A DNA stretch of 64,000 bases from Pelomonas sp. Root1237 (GTDB lineage Bacteria; Pseudomonadota; Gammaproteobacteria; Burkholderiales; Burkholderiaceae_C): NCBI RefSeq assembly GCF_001425055.1, contig NZ_LMDK01000001.1, positions 819,845 through 883,844 on the forward strand. The letters are read 5' to 3'. Of this stretch, positions 34,106 through 43,907 are shown one piece after another. The first letter of the stretch is position 1. Every line of letters starts with the position of its first letter. The translations under genes were made by a program, and so were the position numbers. The notes under the pieces are model-generated. The model was not told the DNA's origin, ran no database searches, and worked only from the letters and a program-made list of their open reading frames with translations.

Positions 34106-35053
34106 ATGAAGCTGCTCTTCGTTGCCGACCCCCTCGATACCTTCAAGACCTACAAGGACTCCACCTTCGCCATGATGCGCGAGGCCGCCCGGCGCGGCCA
34201 CAGCATCGTCGCCTGCGAGGCCAGCCAGCTCGTCTGGCTGCGCGGCGGCCGCGTCACGGCGCGCGGCGCGCTGGAGATCTCGCTGACGGGCGATGCCGAT
34301 GCCTGGTACACCGTCACGTCGACCGGTGATGTCGCCCTGGCCGACGTCGATGCCGTGCTGATGCGCAAGGACCCGCCCTTTGACAGCGAGTTCTTCTACG
34401 CCACCCACCTGCTCAGCCAGGCCGAGCGAGAGGGCGCCCGCGTTTTCAACCGGGCCAGCGCCCTGCGCGAGCACCCCGAGAAGCTGGCCATCCTCGAGTT
34501 CCCGCAGTTCATCTCGCCCACCCTGGTCACGCGCGACCCGGCCGAGATCCGCGCCTTCCATGCCGAGCAGCGCGACATCATCTTGAAGCCCCTGGACGGC
34601 ATGGGCGGCATGGGCATCTTCCGCGTCAAGGAAGATGGCCTGAACCTTGGCAGCATCATCGAGACGCTGAACAAGGACGGCACGCAGACGGTCATGGTGC
34701 AGCGTTTCATCCCGGCCATCACGGAGGGCGACAAGCGCATCCTCATCATTGGAGGCAAGCCGGTGCCGCATTGCCTGGCGCGCATCCCGCAGGGCAACGA
34801 GGTGCGCGGCAACCTGGCCGCCGGCGGCAAGGGCGTGGCCCGACCGCTGACCGCTCGCGACCGCAAGATCGCCGAATACCTCGGCCCCATCCTGGCTGCA
34901 CGCGGCCTGTTGCTGGTGGGCCTGGACGTCATCGGCGAGAACGTCACCGAGATCAACGTGACCAGCCCGACCTGCTTCCAGGAGATCACGGACCAAAGCG
35001 GCTTCGACGTGGCCAAGATGTTCGTCGATGCGTTGGAAGAGGCCATGGCATGA
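34106..35053 (+). CDS. gshB: Glutathione synthetase
   Basis: The 315-residue ATP-grasp enzyme is full length. FVADPLDTFKTYKDSTFAMM, MRKDPPFDSEF, the glycine loop LKPLDGMGGMGIF, GDKRILIIGGKPVPHCLAR and the metal-binding end ENVTEINVTSPTCFQEI are all present. It adds glycine to gamma-glutamylcysteine, finishing glutathione. It overlaps the following DUF885 gene by ATGA, so the two are co-translated. gshA is on the same strand about 8 kb upstream. Confidence 0.97.
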   Translation: MKLLFVADPLDTFKTYKDSTFAMMREAARRGHSIVACEASQLVWLRGGRVTARGALEISLTGDADAWYTVTSTGDVALADVDAVLMRKDPPFDSEFFYATHLLSQAEREGARVFNRASALREHPEKLAILEFPQFISPTLVTRDPAEIRAFHAEQRDIILKPLDGMGGMGIFRVKEDGLNLGSIIETLNKDGTQTVMVQRFIPAITEGDKRILIIGGKPVPHCLARIPQGNEVRGNLAAGGKGVARPLTARDRKIAEYLGPILAARGLLLVGLDVIGENVTEINVTSPTCFQEITDQSGFDVAKMFVDALEEAMA

Positions 35054-36744
35054 GGCGCCGTGACTTCACCGCCTTCGGCCTGTCGGCCGTTGCGTTGCCG
35101 GCATTCGCCCAGGATGCGGGCTTCGGCAAGCTGACCGACAAGTTCCTAGAGGCACTGTGGCGCCAGGACCCCGATGCCGCCGTGGCCGCCGGGCGCTTCG
35201 AGTTCGCCCAGCAAGTCACTCTGCCGAGCAACGCCCAGCGCGAGCGCATGCGGGCCTTCCTGACGCAGTGGCAGGCCGAGTTCGAGCGCCAACCCGAGGC
35301 GGCGCTGAACACCAGCCAGCGTATGGATCGCGCGGTATTGATTGCCAAGATCCAGAGCGACCTCTGGCGACTGGACACGCTGCGCGAATGGTCCTGGAAC
35401 CCTGCCGAGCACAACCCCGCGGCGCCGCTGGACCTGCTGCTCAACACCGACTACGCCCCGCTGGCCGCCCGCCTGGCGGCGCTGAAGCCGCGCATCGCAG
35501 CACTGCCTGCTTACTACCGCGCGGCGCGAACCAGCCTGGCCGGCGTCACGCGCGAGCACACTGAGCTGGCCATCCAGCAGGCACCGGGCGTGCTCAGCGT
35601 GCTCGACGACATTGCCAAGCGTGCGGCCGAAGCGGGCCAGGCCGTGGCCTTCAAAGCGCCGTTGAACCAGGCCCGCGCCGCGGTGAGCAGCTATGTGGGC
35701 CATCTGAAGCAACTGCTGCCTACGGCACGGCGGCCCTTCCGCCTCGGCGCGACGCTGTACGAGCCCAAGTTCGCCCACGACATCCAGTCCGCCCGCACGG
35801 CGCGCGAAACCTATGAGCTGGCCCAGCAACGCCGCGAGGAGGTGTTGGCCAGCATGCAGACTCAGGCGGCCGCGCTGTGGCCCACCGTCATCGGCAGCGA
35901 GGCGCCGCCCACCGACCGCTTTGCACTGATCGGCCGCGTTATCGCCAAGCTCAGCGAACGCCACGTCGCCCGCGAGCGCTTCGTCGACGAGATCCGTGCC
36001 CAGATCCCGCAGCTCGAAGCCTGGGTGCGCGAGCACGACCTGCTGAGCCAGGACGCCAGCAAACCCCTGGCTGTGCGCGAGACGCCCGAATACCAGCGCG
36101 GCGTGGCCGGCGCCAGCATCGAGGCGCCCGGCGCCTACCGGCCCCAGGACCGTACCTACTACAACGTCACGCCGCTGGACGACCTCACACCTGCCGAGGC
36201 CGAGAGCTCACTGCGCGAATACAACCACTGGATCCTGCAGATCCTGAACATCCACGAGGCCATCCCTGGCCACTACACCCAGCTCGTGCACGCCAACCGC
36301 GCGCCGAGCAAGGTCAAAGCCCTGTTCGGCAACGGTGCGATGGTGGAAGGCTGGGCCGTCTACGGCGAGCGCATGATGATCGAGAGCGGCTACGGCGCCT
36401 CGCCCGAAATGACGCTGATGTACGGCAAATGGCATCTGCGCTCGGTCACCAACACCGTGCTCGACTACAGCGTGCACGTGCTCGGCATGAGTGAGGCCGA
36501 CGCGCTGGACCTGCTGACGCGCCAGGCCTTCCAGACCGAACGCGAGGCCAAGGAAAAGTGGCGCCGCGTGCAACTGAGCTCGGTGCAGCTGACCAGCTAT
36601 TTCAGCGGCTACAGCGAAATCTTTGCGCTGCGCGAGGCCTTGAAAGCCAAGCCAGGCTTCAACCTCAAGGCCTTCCACGAGCAGTTCCTGAGCTATGGCA
36701 ATGCGCCCGTGCGCCTCATCGCGGCGGACATGCTCAAAGCGTGA
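35050..36744 (+). CDS. DUF885-family putative metallopeptidase
   Basis: The 564-residue protein begins MRRRDFTAFGLSAVALPAFAQ, a Tat-like signal (RRRDF) leading to a periplasmic or lipid-free secreted product. The core carries NIHEAIPGHYTQ, the HEAxPGH zinc motif of DUF885, and AMVEGWAVYGERMM, the expected third-ligand segment. The family is thought to be related to M3/carboxypeptidase-type peptidases; the substrate is unknown. It is translationally coupled to gshB, and its 3' end overlaps the convergent phosphoesterase gene by 11 bp. Confidence 0.9.
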   Translation: MRRRDFTAFGLSAVALPAFAQDAGFGKLTDKFLEALWRQDPDAAVAAGRFEFAQQVTLPSNAQRERMRAFLTQWQAEFERQPEAALNTSQRMDRAVLIAKIQSDLWRLDTLREWSWNPAEHNPAAPLDLLLNTDYAPLAARLAALKPRIAALPAYYRAARTSLAGVTREHTELAIQQAPGVLSVLDDIAKRAAEAGQAVAFKAPLNQARAAVSSYVGHLKQLLPTARRPFRLGATLYEPKFAHDIQSARTARETYELAQQRREEVLASMQTQAAALWPTVIGSEAPPTDRFALIGRVIAKLSERHVARERFVDEIRAQIPQLEAWVREHDLLSQDASKPLAVRETPEYQRGVAGASIEAPGAYRPQDRTYYNVTPLDDLTPAEAESSLREYNHWILQILNIHEAIPGHYTQLVHANRAPSKVKALFGNGAMVEGWAVYGERMMIESGYGASPEMTLMYGKWHLRSVTNTVLDYSVHVLGMSEADALDLLTRQAFQTEREAKEKWRRVQLSSVQLTSYFSGYSEIFALREALKAKPGFNLKAFHEQFLSYGNAPVRLIAADMLKA

Positions 36745-38647
36745 AGTGATCGTGCACCCGCGGCGCCGTTGCCGCGGGGTCGTCGTTGCGCCAAACCGGC
36801 CCCGGCGTGCCCGCACGCCGCCAGCGCCGCGGCACGCGGTCGATGGCAATGAAGAAGGCCTGCATGCTGCCGTCCGGCGTGATGCGAAAGCGCAAAAAGC
36901 CCTTGTGGTCCTGTCCGTCCAGGGCTGAGTAGGCGTTGTTGGTCAGCAGGCCCAGCCGGCACATCAGCGCCAGATAGCCGCCAAACAGCGCCGAGCCCAG
37001 CACGGCGCCGCCGATGAACACGCCCACGCCGACGAGCAGCGAATGCAGGATCAGCCCCAGCCACTGGTCGCGGCTGCCCAGGCCCGCCCACAGGCTGACG
37101 GCCTGGTGCATGAAGAACTCCAGGCTGAACACCGCCAGCACGTGCACGCCCGCATGCACGGCACCCATGCCCCAGGTGACGGCCCAGCGCTTCGTGCGAC
37201 CGTCGTCGGGTGACAGCTCGTCCACGGCCTCGCGGCCCATGGTCATGCAGCCGAACGCCATCAGCCCGTTGATCAGAAAGCCCAGCGGGCTGAACACCAT
37301 CGCCTTGAGCCATAGCGCCAGCACGGCCAGGTAGTCGCCCGGCCCGTAGGCCCACAGCGGCTGGAAACCATCGGCCCGGAACGACCAGGAGAAGGGGCTG
37401 GAGTTCAGGTAGGCGTTGAACCAGTACAGCGCGCCCAGCAGCAGCGCAAAGCCCACGTTGCCGTTGCCGCCCTCCCGACGCGGCAGGAAGGCGAACAGAT
37501 TGCGCCAGGCCCGCCCCTGCGACGCTTCGGCCGCCGGGTAGACGGTGGCTTCCTTGCGCTCGAAATGCACACCCCGGGCGCGCCGGCCCGTCAGGCCGAC
37601 CTTGAGGGCGGGCGTCTCGGTGCGTGGCTCGGGCGGGATGCAGTCCTCGGTGTCGAAGGCCTGCAGCCGCACGGGCCGTGTGGTCGCCCTGGTGTGCGTC
37701 GGGTGGGTGAAGGCGCCGCCGCAGCCGCAGGTGACGAGGCGGCCGTCTCGGGCCAGATCTTGGGAGTCCCAACGCATGTAGTGGTGCAGGTCGCCGGCCA
37801 GGCGCAGCCGGATGCGGCCGCGCAGCAGGCCCTCCAGGCGCTGGTAGCGCTTGGGGTGGCTCTCATCGGCGCCGTCGCCGATGGGCCGTGTCCAGTAGGG
37901 CTCGGGGTAGATGAGGATGACCTTGTCGCCCGGGCCGATGACGGCCGGCTTGCCATGGCCGCCGATGGCCAGGGTCTCGAACTGCTCGTACTGGTCGCGA
38001 TCGATGTCGCGCGTCAGTGCAAAGTCCAGGGCCAGGGCCCACCAGCCGCCCGGCAGCTTGACGCAGAAATAGGACTGGCGCTGCGGGATGTCGGCGCCCA
38101 GCAGCGGTGCCGAGTCGTAGCCGCGCACGAAGTAACGGCTGAAGGTCGAGGCCGAGTCCATCCAGTCGTGGTTCTGCGGCACGGCCGCCAGCGTCAGTCG
38201 CCGGCCGCGCACCAGGGTGTCGGCGAAGTCGTTGCGCACCGCTTCGAACATCTCGACGAAGCGGTAGCGGTAGTCCTCGGTGCTGGCAGCCGGGTAGGCG
38301 AGGTCGCCACCGAAGAGCAGCAGCTGGCCTCTTGGGAGTGTCTGCAGGGTCTCGCCGTCGAGCGCCAGCTCGGGCGCCAGCGCGGCGCTCGCCACCGCAT
38401 AGCTGGCGTTGCCGCCGTCGCCGGTGTCGGCGATGAAATCAAACCAGAACGTACCGTCGGCCTCGGGCTGGCTGCGGTCGATGACCACCAGCGGTTGCGG
38501 CTGGGCCTCGCGGCCGTCGCGGTTGCGCAGCTGGTCCAGTGACGACAGCACCTGGTTGGCGGCAGTCCACAGCACGCTGGGTTGGTACCAGGCGACCGGA
38601 TGGCGTTCGTGGGGTGGAACGGAGCGGCCGAGCTTGGGTGAAGGCAT
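36734..38647 (-). CDS. Membrane-anchored metallophosphoesterase
   Basis: The 637-residue protein has a calcineurin-like phosphoesterase domain in its first ~300 residues: FIADTGDGG, LLLFGGDLAYP, VPQNHDWMD and LAGDLHHYMRW are metal-ligand motifs I to V in order. About four to six membrane helices follow (GFALLLGALYWF, YLAVLALWLKAMVF, GVHVLAVFSLEFF, LLVGVGVFIGGAVLG), then a short soluble tail. No signal peptide is present, so the catalytic domain is probably cytosolic. The substrate is unknown. It does not match the small YkuE or CpdA proteins in length. Confidence 0.88.
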   Translation of the reverse strand: MPSPKLGRSVPPHERHPVAWYQPSVLWTAANQVLSSLDQLRNRDGREAQPQPLVVIDRSQPEADGTFWFDFIADTGDGGNASYAVASAALAPELALDGETLQTLPRGQLLLFGGDLAYPAASTEDYRYRFVEMFEAVRNDFADTLVRGRRLTLAAVPQNHDWMDSASTFSRYFVRGYDSAPLLGADIPQRQSYFCVKLPGGWWALALDFALTRDIDRDQYEQFETLAIGGHGKPAVIGPGDKVILIYPEPYWTRPIGDGADESHPKRYQRLEGLLRGRIRLRLAGDLHHYMRWDSQDLARDGRLVTCGCGGAFTHPTHTRATTRPVRLQAFDTEDCIPPEPRTETPALKVGLTGRRARGVHFERKEATVYPAAEASQGRAWRNLFAFLPRREGGNGNVGFALLLGALYWFNAYLNSSPFSWSFRADGFQPLWAYGPGDYLAVLALWLKAMVFSPLGFLINGLMAFGCMTMGREAVDELSPDDGRTKRWAVTWGMGAVHAGVHVLAVFSLEFFMHQAVSLWAGLGSRDQWLGLILHSLLVGVGVFIGGAVLGSALFGGYLALMCRLGLLTNNAYSALDGQDHKGFLRFRITPDGSMQAFFIAIDRVPRRWRRAGTPGPVWRNDDPAATAPRVHDHFTL

Positions 38648-38680
38648 GGGGCGCGATGATCCTCGCGGCCCCGGCGGGGA

Positions 38681-39904
38681 TCAAGGGGCGCGTGTGCGAT
38701 GCCCCGCAGCCGCCTTGTACGCATTGATCTCGGCCGCCACCTCGGCGGGGTCGATGACGTCCGCCAGCCGGGCGAAGCCCTCCGGTGCCAGGGCCTCCAC
38801 GCGGTCGAGGATGGCGTCCAGCCCTTCGCGGCGGTTCATCTCGACGATGCGGGCGCACATCGGCCGCCGTTCGTTCTCGTAGGCGGCCAGCGCCGTGTCG
38901 AGGTCGGCGCGCGCGCTCAGGGCCTCGGCCAGCGCCTTGGCATCCATGATGGCCTGGGTCGCGCCGTTGGAGCCGATCGGCACCATCGGGTGGGCTGCGT
39001 CACCCAGCAGCGTCGAGCGGCCGAGCTGCCAGCGTGGCAGCGGATCGCGATCCACCATGGGCCATTCCAGCATCTGCTCGGCGCGGCTGATGAGGCCAGG
39101 CACGTCCAGCCAGTCGAAGTGCCAGTGACCAAAGGTGGGCAGCAGGTCGTCGAGATTGCCGGCGCGGCTCCAGTCGGCGCGATCGGGGGCGGTCAGGCCG
39201 GGCGTGGGCTCCTGCACGCGGCGGTCGGCGATCCAGTTGATGAGCTGCAGCCCGTCGGCCCGCGGTGCGCCAATCGGGTAGACGACGAACTTGGCCTGGC
39301 TGTGGCCGGCCTGCACCATGGTGCGGCCGTCCAGGAAGGGCGGCGCCCAGGTCGTGCCACGCCACATCATGACGCCGCGCCAACAGGGCGCACCTTCGTC
39401 GGGTGCGAGGCGGCGGCGCAGGGCGGAGTGGATGCCGTCGGCGCCAATGACGAGATCGGCCGCCTGCTCGCGCGGGCCGTCCACGGTTGCGATCTCGGCA
39501 ATGGCGCGGTCGCCTTCATCGCGCACGTTGACGACGCGCTGGCCGTCGAGCACCGTGACCTTGGCCGAGGCTTCGGCCCAGAGCCGCATCTGCAGCTCAC
39601 CGCGATGGATGCTGAACTGCGGATGGCTGTAGCCGCCCTCCAGGCCGCGCGGGTCGCGGTAGATGGCCTGGCCGTGCTTGTTGGCGAAGACGAGGGCCGA
39701 GGTCTCGACGGCCATGCCGCGCAGCGCCGGCAGCAGGCCCAATTCGTCCAGCACGGCGACCGCATGCGGCAGCAGATTGATGCCCACGCCCAGCGGTTTA
39801 GGTTCCCGCACCGACTCCAGCACCGTCACGGCGTGGCCGCGTGCGTGCAGGGCCAGCGCGGCCGTCAGCCCGCCGATGCCACCGCCTGCGATCAGGATCT
39901 TCAT
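38681..39904 (-). CDS. FAD-dependent monooxygenase (PHBH-type)
   Basis: The 407-residue protein has the three group-A flavin monooxygenase motifs: GxGxxG as AGGGIGGLTAALAL at the N-terminus, the DG motif in DLVIGADGIHSALR, and the GD motif in STLLGDAAHPMVPIGSNGATQAI. It would hydroxylate an aromatic or heteroaromatic compound with NAD(P)H and O2 in the cytosol. It is divergent from a MarR regulator 64 bp away, which probably controls it in response to the substrate. A Bug-type binding protein follows the regulator, perhaps supplying an aromatic acid. The substrate is not known. Confidence 0.9.
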   Translation of the reverse strand: MKILIAGGGIGGLTAALALHARGHAVTVLESVREPKPLGVGINLLPHAVAVLDELGLLPALRGMAVETSALVFANKHGQAIYRDPRGLEGGYSHPQFSIHRGELQMRLWAEASAKVTVLDGQRVVNVRDEGDRAIAEIATVDGPREQAADLVIGADGIHSALRRRLAPDEGAPCWRGVMMWRGTTWAPPFLDGRTMVQAGHSQAKFVVYPIGAPRADGLQLINWIADRRVQEPTPGLTAPDRADWSRAGNLDDLLPTFGHWHFDWLDVPGLISRAEQMLEWPMVDRDPLPRWQLGRSTLLGDAAHPMVPIGSNGATQAIMDAKALAEALSARADLDTALAAYENERRPMCARIVEMNRREGLDAILDRVEALAPEGFARLADVIDPAEVAAEINAYKAAAGHRTRAP

Positions 39905-39935
39905 GAGCTCAGGTTAACTCAGGGTAAGCGAGATA

Positions 39936-39950
39936 GTTGCAGTGAGCAAC
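39936..39950. promoter_or_regulatory. Candidate MarR operator
   Basis: GTTGC-AGTGA-GCAAC is an inverted repeat in the 64-bp gap between the monooxygenase and marR-type genes, where a shared operator is expected. The spacing is shorter than in many MarR sites. Confidence 0.4.
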
Positions 39951-39968
39951 AAAAACTAAGCTGGATTG

Positions 39969-40472
39969 GTGAGCACGCCCGACGGCCCCAGCGCCATTCC
40001 TCCCGAAGGCCCGATGTTGCCTGTTCCCGGGCTGGATTACGGCCTGCTGGACGGCTTGCTGGGCTATGCGCTGCGGCGCGCGCAGAACGCGCTCTACCTG
40101 GACTTCTACCGCGCCACCGCCGAGTGGGACATCAGCCCGCCGCGCTTTGCCGCCCTGGTGCTGATCGCACGCAACCCCGGCCTGCGCCAGGGGCTGCTCG
40201 GCCAGGCCATGGGCCTGCACCGCAGCGGCGCGCTGCGCCTGACCGACTGGCTCAACGCCCAGGGCTGGGTCGAGCGCCGCGACGCGCCCGACGACGCGCG
40301 CAGCTGGGGCCTGCATCTGACGCCGGCCGGCAAAAGACTGCTGGCCAAGCTTGAAGCCGCCGTCGCCGAGCATGACCGTGCACTGGTCCGGGCCCTGGGC
40401 GACCAGGGGCCTGCACTGCAAACGGCCCTGGAGCGCCTCGCCCGCGTTGCCACTGCAGCGCCTATCAACTGA
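39969..40472 (+). CDS. MarR-family transcriptional regulator
   Basis: A 167-residue winged-helix regulator: FAALVLIARNPGLRQGLLGQAMGLHRSGALRLTDWLNAQGWVERR is the helix-turn-helix and start of the wing, here quoted only as its recognisable parts GLLGQAMGLHRSGALRLTDW and GWVERRDAPDDAR (the MarR D-x-R wing). It probably represses the divergent monooxygenase and possibly itself. The start is uncertain among TTG 39966, GTG 39969 and ATG 40014; the last has GAAGG before it and would still keep the whole domain. Confidence 0.9.
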   Translation: MSTPDGPSAIPPEGPMLPVPGLDYGLLDGLLGYALRRAQNALYLDFYRATAEWDISPPRFAALVLIARNPGLRQGLLGQAMGLHRSGALRLTDWLNAQGWVERRDAPDDARSWGLHLTPAGKRLLAKLEAAVAEHDRALVRALGDQGPALQTALERLARVATAAPIN

Positions 40473-40495
40473 CAACACGACCGGAGACAAGAGAA

Positions 40496-41458
40496 ATGAT
40501 GCAACGACGCCACCTGATGCTTTCCTTCGCGGCCTTGCCGCTCGCTGCGCGCGCGCAAGGCCAGCCGCCGCGCATCCTCGTCGGTTTCCCGGCCGGCGGC
40601 TCGGTGGACACGACGGCCCGCCGCTTCGCCGAATTCGGCCGCGGCAAGCTGGCCGAGACCATCCTCGTCGAGCAGAAGGTGGGCGCCGGTGGCCGCATCG
40701 CCATTGGCGCGTTGAAGGACGCGGCCCCCGACGGCCTGACGATGCTGCTCGGCCCTTCGTCCATGTTCACCGTCTACCCGCATGCCTACCGCAAGCTGGC
40801 CTACAACCCGGCGACCGACGTCATCCCGGTCTCGCCATTGGCGCTGTCGACCTGCGGTTTCGGCGTCGGGCCTCAGGTGCCGGCCACCGTCAAGACACTG
40901 GCGCAACTGGCCGACTGGCTGAAGGCCAACCCCGACAAGGCCGCCTACGCCTCGCCCGCAGCGGGTGCCATGCCCCACTTCCTCGGCAACCAGTTCGAGC
41001 ACGCGGCCGGCCTCAAGCTCACGCACGCGCCTTACCGTGGCGCGGCGCCCGGCATGCAGGACCTGATGGGCGGCCAGATTGCCGCGGGCTGCTTCTCCAT
41101 CGGCGACTTCCTGCCCCACCTCGCCTCCGGCCGCGTGCGCCTGCTCGGCGTGACCGACAAGGCCCGCTCGCGCTTCGTGCCCGATGTGCCCACCTTCGAG
41201 GAGCAGGGCTTCAAGGGCATCGTTGGCGTCGAGACCTACGGCCTCTTCCTGCCGGCCAAGACGCCGCAGGCCACGGTCGACAAGCTGGCTGAGGTGGCCC
41301 GCGCCGCGGTGCGCGAGCCCGGCGTCATCGAGGCCCTGGCCAAGCTGGGCTTCGAGCCGCTGTCGCTGCCGCCGGCAGACTACGCCAAGCGCCTGGCCGC
41401 CGAACGCGAGTACTGGGGGCCGGTCGTCAAGGCTTCGGGGTTCTCGTCGGACGATTAG
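40496..41458 (+). CDS. Bug-family (TctC-like) periplasmic substrate-binding protein
   Basis: The 320-residue protein begins with MMQRRHLMLSFAALPLAARA, a signal peptide, then ILVGFPAGGSVDTTARRFAE, the Bug-family P-loop-like carboxylate-binding motif. Later NKVGAGGRIAIG-type and APYRGAAPGMQDLMGGQI segments complete the fold. These proteins bind carboxylates in the periplasm and hand them to TctAB transporters or act as sensors; no TctAB is next to it, which is common in Burkholderiales. It lies 23 bp after the MarR gene and may share its transcript. Confidence 0.93.
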   Translation: MMQRRHLMLSFAALPLAARAQGQPPRILVGFPAGGSVDTTARRFAEFGRGKLAETILVEQKVGAGGRIAIGALKDAAPDGLTMLLGPSSMFTVYPHAYRKLAYNPATDVIPVSPLALSTCGFGVGPQVPATVKTLAQLADWLKANPDKAAYASPAAGAMPHFLGNQFEHAAGLKLTHAPYRGAAPGMQDLMGGQIAAGCFSIGDFLPHLASGRVRLLGVTDKARSRFVPDVPTFEEQGFKGIVGVETYGLFLPAKTPQATVDKLAEVARAAVREPGVIEALAKLGFEPLSLPPADYAKRLAAEREYWGPVVKASGFSSDD

Positions 41459-41486
41459 CATCGGCGCTCCACAACATGGAGCCTGA

Positions 41487-43907
41487 ATGCCCTGGCGTCG
41501 ACTGGCCGTTGGCCTCGCTGCTTGCCTTGCTGTTTGCCTGACCCTGGATGCGGCCCACGCGGCGACCGACGCCGCGCGGCTGCAGGCGTTGCTGACCGAA
41601 CAGCAATACGCCGCGGCGCGCGCCGATGTCGACGCATTGCTGCGCGCCAGGCAACCCGATGCCGCCGAGCGCGTCGTCATCTACCAATGGCTGTTCGCCC
41701 GCGATGACGGTGCCGCCATCGACCGCCGCACGCATGGTGTGCTGCTTGATCCCCAGGCCGACGCCATCGATCTGCTGGCCGCCGGTCGCCTGGCGCTGGA
41801 CCGGCGCGACTTCGAGCGCGCCAGGCAGTGCTTCGAGAAGGCTTTGGCGCGGGCAACGCGGCCCGTCGACAAGGCGCAGGCCCTGCGCGGCCTCGGCCAG
41901 CGCCACTATCAGCTGCGCGAGTTCGACGCCTCGCTGCACAAGCTCGAAGCCGGCATCGCCGCCGAACGCACTGCCGACGGCCTGGCGGCGCTGGCTGACA
42001 CGCTGATCCGCCTGGGCCGCACCGAAGACGCCATTGCCGCGGCCGAGGGCGCCGTGTCGATCAATCGCCACCATGAGGCTGCCCACTACCTGCTCGGCAA
42101 CGGCTATGTGCGCGAGAACTACAGCCAGCTCGCTGCTCGCCTGGGCGACGGCTTTGCACCGCTGATGGCCGACGTGAGGCGTGCCTCCGATGCCTTCGAA
42201 AAGGGCGACTTCGACACGGCGCTGCTCATCAGCCTCGCCGTGCTGGAGCGTTGCCCGCAGCTCGGCCGGGCTCATGCCATCGCGGCCAAGGCGCTGGAGT
42301 CGCAACGCTTCGCCATTGATGTGCACCGCGCCGACTACGAGCGCCGCTTCAAGGCCCTGCCCATGCCCACCGTGCCGGGCATCGAGCGCTATGTACTGAA
42401 CTGGAAGGAGCTGTCGCCGCGCCACCAGAAGCGTGTGGCACTGTCCGTCGCGCCGTGGAAGGCCTTCATCCCGGTGCTGGTGAAAGGGGGCGCCACCCAC
42501 TTCATCAAGCCGATGTGGATGCGCCTGTCCGAGACGCCGCAGGCCCATGCGCTCAAGGATGCGCGCATCGACTACGACTCGCGCCTCTGGGACGACGTAC
42601 GCGGCATGGGCGGGCACTTCACCGTCACCGGCATAGAAGACGTCGAGCGCAGCATCTTCGATCGCTACAACACTGTGCTGCACGAGCTGACCCACCAGGT
42701 CCATGGCGTGCTGACGGCAGACCAGGCGCGCAGCATCGAGACCCTCTACCAGCAGGCCAAGTCGCGTGACGCCAGGACACGCAACGGCTTCCTGTCGCGG
42801 TATGCCGGCGGCTCGGTGTGGGAGTATTTCGCCGAGGGCGCCAATGCCGCGGCCTCGCCACGGCGCGACGCGTATGACGGCCGCGAGATCGTGCGCGAGC
42901 GCCTCATCGAGATGGACCCGGCCCTGCGTGCCGAGATCCGGCGCTTCTTCGCCCAGCGCGACACGCGCGCCAGCTTGCCTGTGGCCCTGGTCAATGCCGG
43001 CAACCAGAAGCTGGAAGATGGCCAGCTGGCCGAGGCCAAGCCGCTGTTTGCGCGCGCTCTCAAGCTCGCGCCCACCGACGAGCGCGCGCTGACGGCCCAG
43101 CTCAATGCGCTGGCCATCGAGGGTGATGGCGCCGCCGTTGCTGAACTGGCGGCCCGCGCCCTGGCTGCTCATCCGCGCAGCGGTGCGCTGCGCGCGGGTG
43201 TCGCCGACGCCCTCTGGCATGGCGGCCGCCCACTGGCTGCCGAGGTTGTGCCTGGCCTGGGGCGCGATGTCGAGGCGCTGAAGGGCGAGGACCGCTTCCG
43301 CGTCGACCTCGCGCTGGGCGACTACTACCGGCGCCTCGGCGATGTGCCGCGGGCGCTGGCGGCCTATGAGGCCGTGCTGGCCTACCAGGGCGACCAGCCT
43401 GAGGCGCTGTGGGGCCGTGCCGCCACGCTGGCGCTGGGCAGTCGCTGGGACGACGCCTTCAAGCAGTACGAGGCCGTGTTGCGGCTGCGCACCGGCCTCG
43501 TGCCGCTGCGCCGCGATTACGCGCTGGACCTGCTGCGCGCCGGCCGTAAGGAGGCGGCGCGAGCCCAGATCAAGGAAGCGCTGATCTTGGACCCCGCCGA
43601 CCCCGACACGCTGGCGCTGAAAGGCTGGCTGGCCCTTCTCGATGGCGACGCCGATGCCGCACGCCGCGATGCCGAGGAAGCGCTGCGGCTGGGGCCGTGG
43701 AGCGATCTGGCCGTCATCGTCGAGGCCGCCGCACTGCAGGCCCTGGGGCAGGGCGAGGCGGCGCAGGTGACTCTCGCGCCTTTGAAGCAGCGCATCGCCG
43801 GCAACGCGGCACCGCAATACGTCTACCGGCCCGAAAAGTCGGGCTGGTTCTCGGTGCATGAGCTGCCGGCCAGCGAGCGCCGTGTCATGGAGCTGTTCGT
43901 CAAGTGA
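41487..43907 (+). CDS. TPR-repeat protein with an embedded HExxH metallopeptidase domain
   Basis: The 806-residue protein has a signal peptide (LAVGLAACLAVCLTLDAAHA) and three parts. Residues ~30-300 are TPR-like helices. Residues ~390-480 hold a zinc motif in YNTVLHELTHQVHG (HELTH) with a candidate third ligand Glu in WEYFAEGANAAAS about 55 residues on, as in gluzincins. Residues ~500-780 are more TPR repeats (GNQKLEDGQLAEAKPLFARAL, YYRRLGDVPRALAAYEAVL). It is probably periplasmic, with the repeats presenting a protein substrate. I do not know a named member. Its end overlaps the FUSC gene by GTGA. Confidence 0.82.
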   Translation: MPWRRLAVGLAACLAVCLTLDAAHAATDAARLQALLTEQQYAAARADVDALLRARQPDAAERVVIYQWLFARDDGAAIDRRTHGVLLDPQADAIDLLAAGRLALDRRDFERARQCFEKALARATRPVDKAQALRGLGQRHYQLREFDASLHKLEAGIAAERTADGLAALADTLIRLGRTEDAIAAAEGAVSINRHHEAAHYLLGNGYVRENYSQLAARLGDGFAPLMADVRRASDAFEKGDFDTALLISLAVLERCPQLGRAHAIAAKALESQRFAIDVHRADYERRFKALPMPTVPGIERYVLNWKELSPRHQKRVALSVAPWKAFIPVLVKGGATHFIKPMWMRLSETPQAHALKDARIDYDSRLWDDVRGMGGHFTVTGIEDVERSIFDRYNTVLHELTHQVHGVLTADQARSIETLYQQAKSRDARTRNGFLSRYAGGSVWEYFAEGANAAASPRRDAYDGREIVRERLIEMDPALRAEIRRFFAQRDTRASLPVALVNAGNQKLEDGQLAEAKPLFARALKLAPTDERALTAQLNALAIEGDGAAVAELAARALAAHPRSGALRAGVADALWHGGRPLAAEVVPGLGRDVEALKGEDRFRVDLALGDYYRRLGDVPRALAAYEAVLAYQGDQPEALWGRAATLALGSRWDDAFKQYEAVLRLRTGLVPLRRDYALDLLRAGRKEAARAQIKEALILDPADPDTLALKGWLALLDGDADAARRDAEEALRLGPWSDLAVIVEAAALQALGQGEAAQVTLAPLKQRIAGNAAPQYVYRPEKSGWFSVHELPASERRVMELFVK

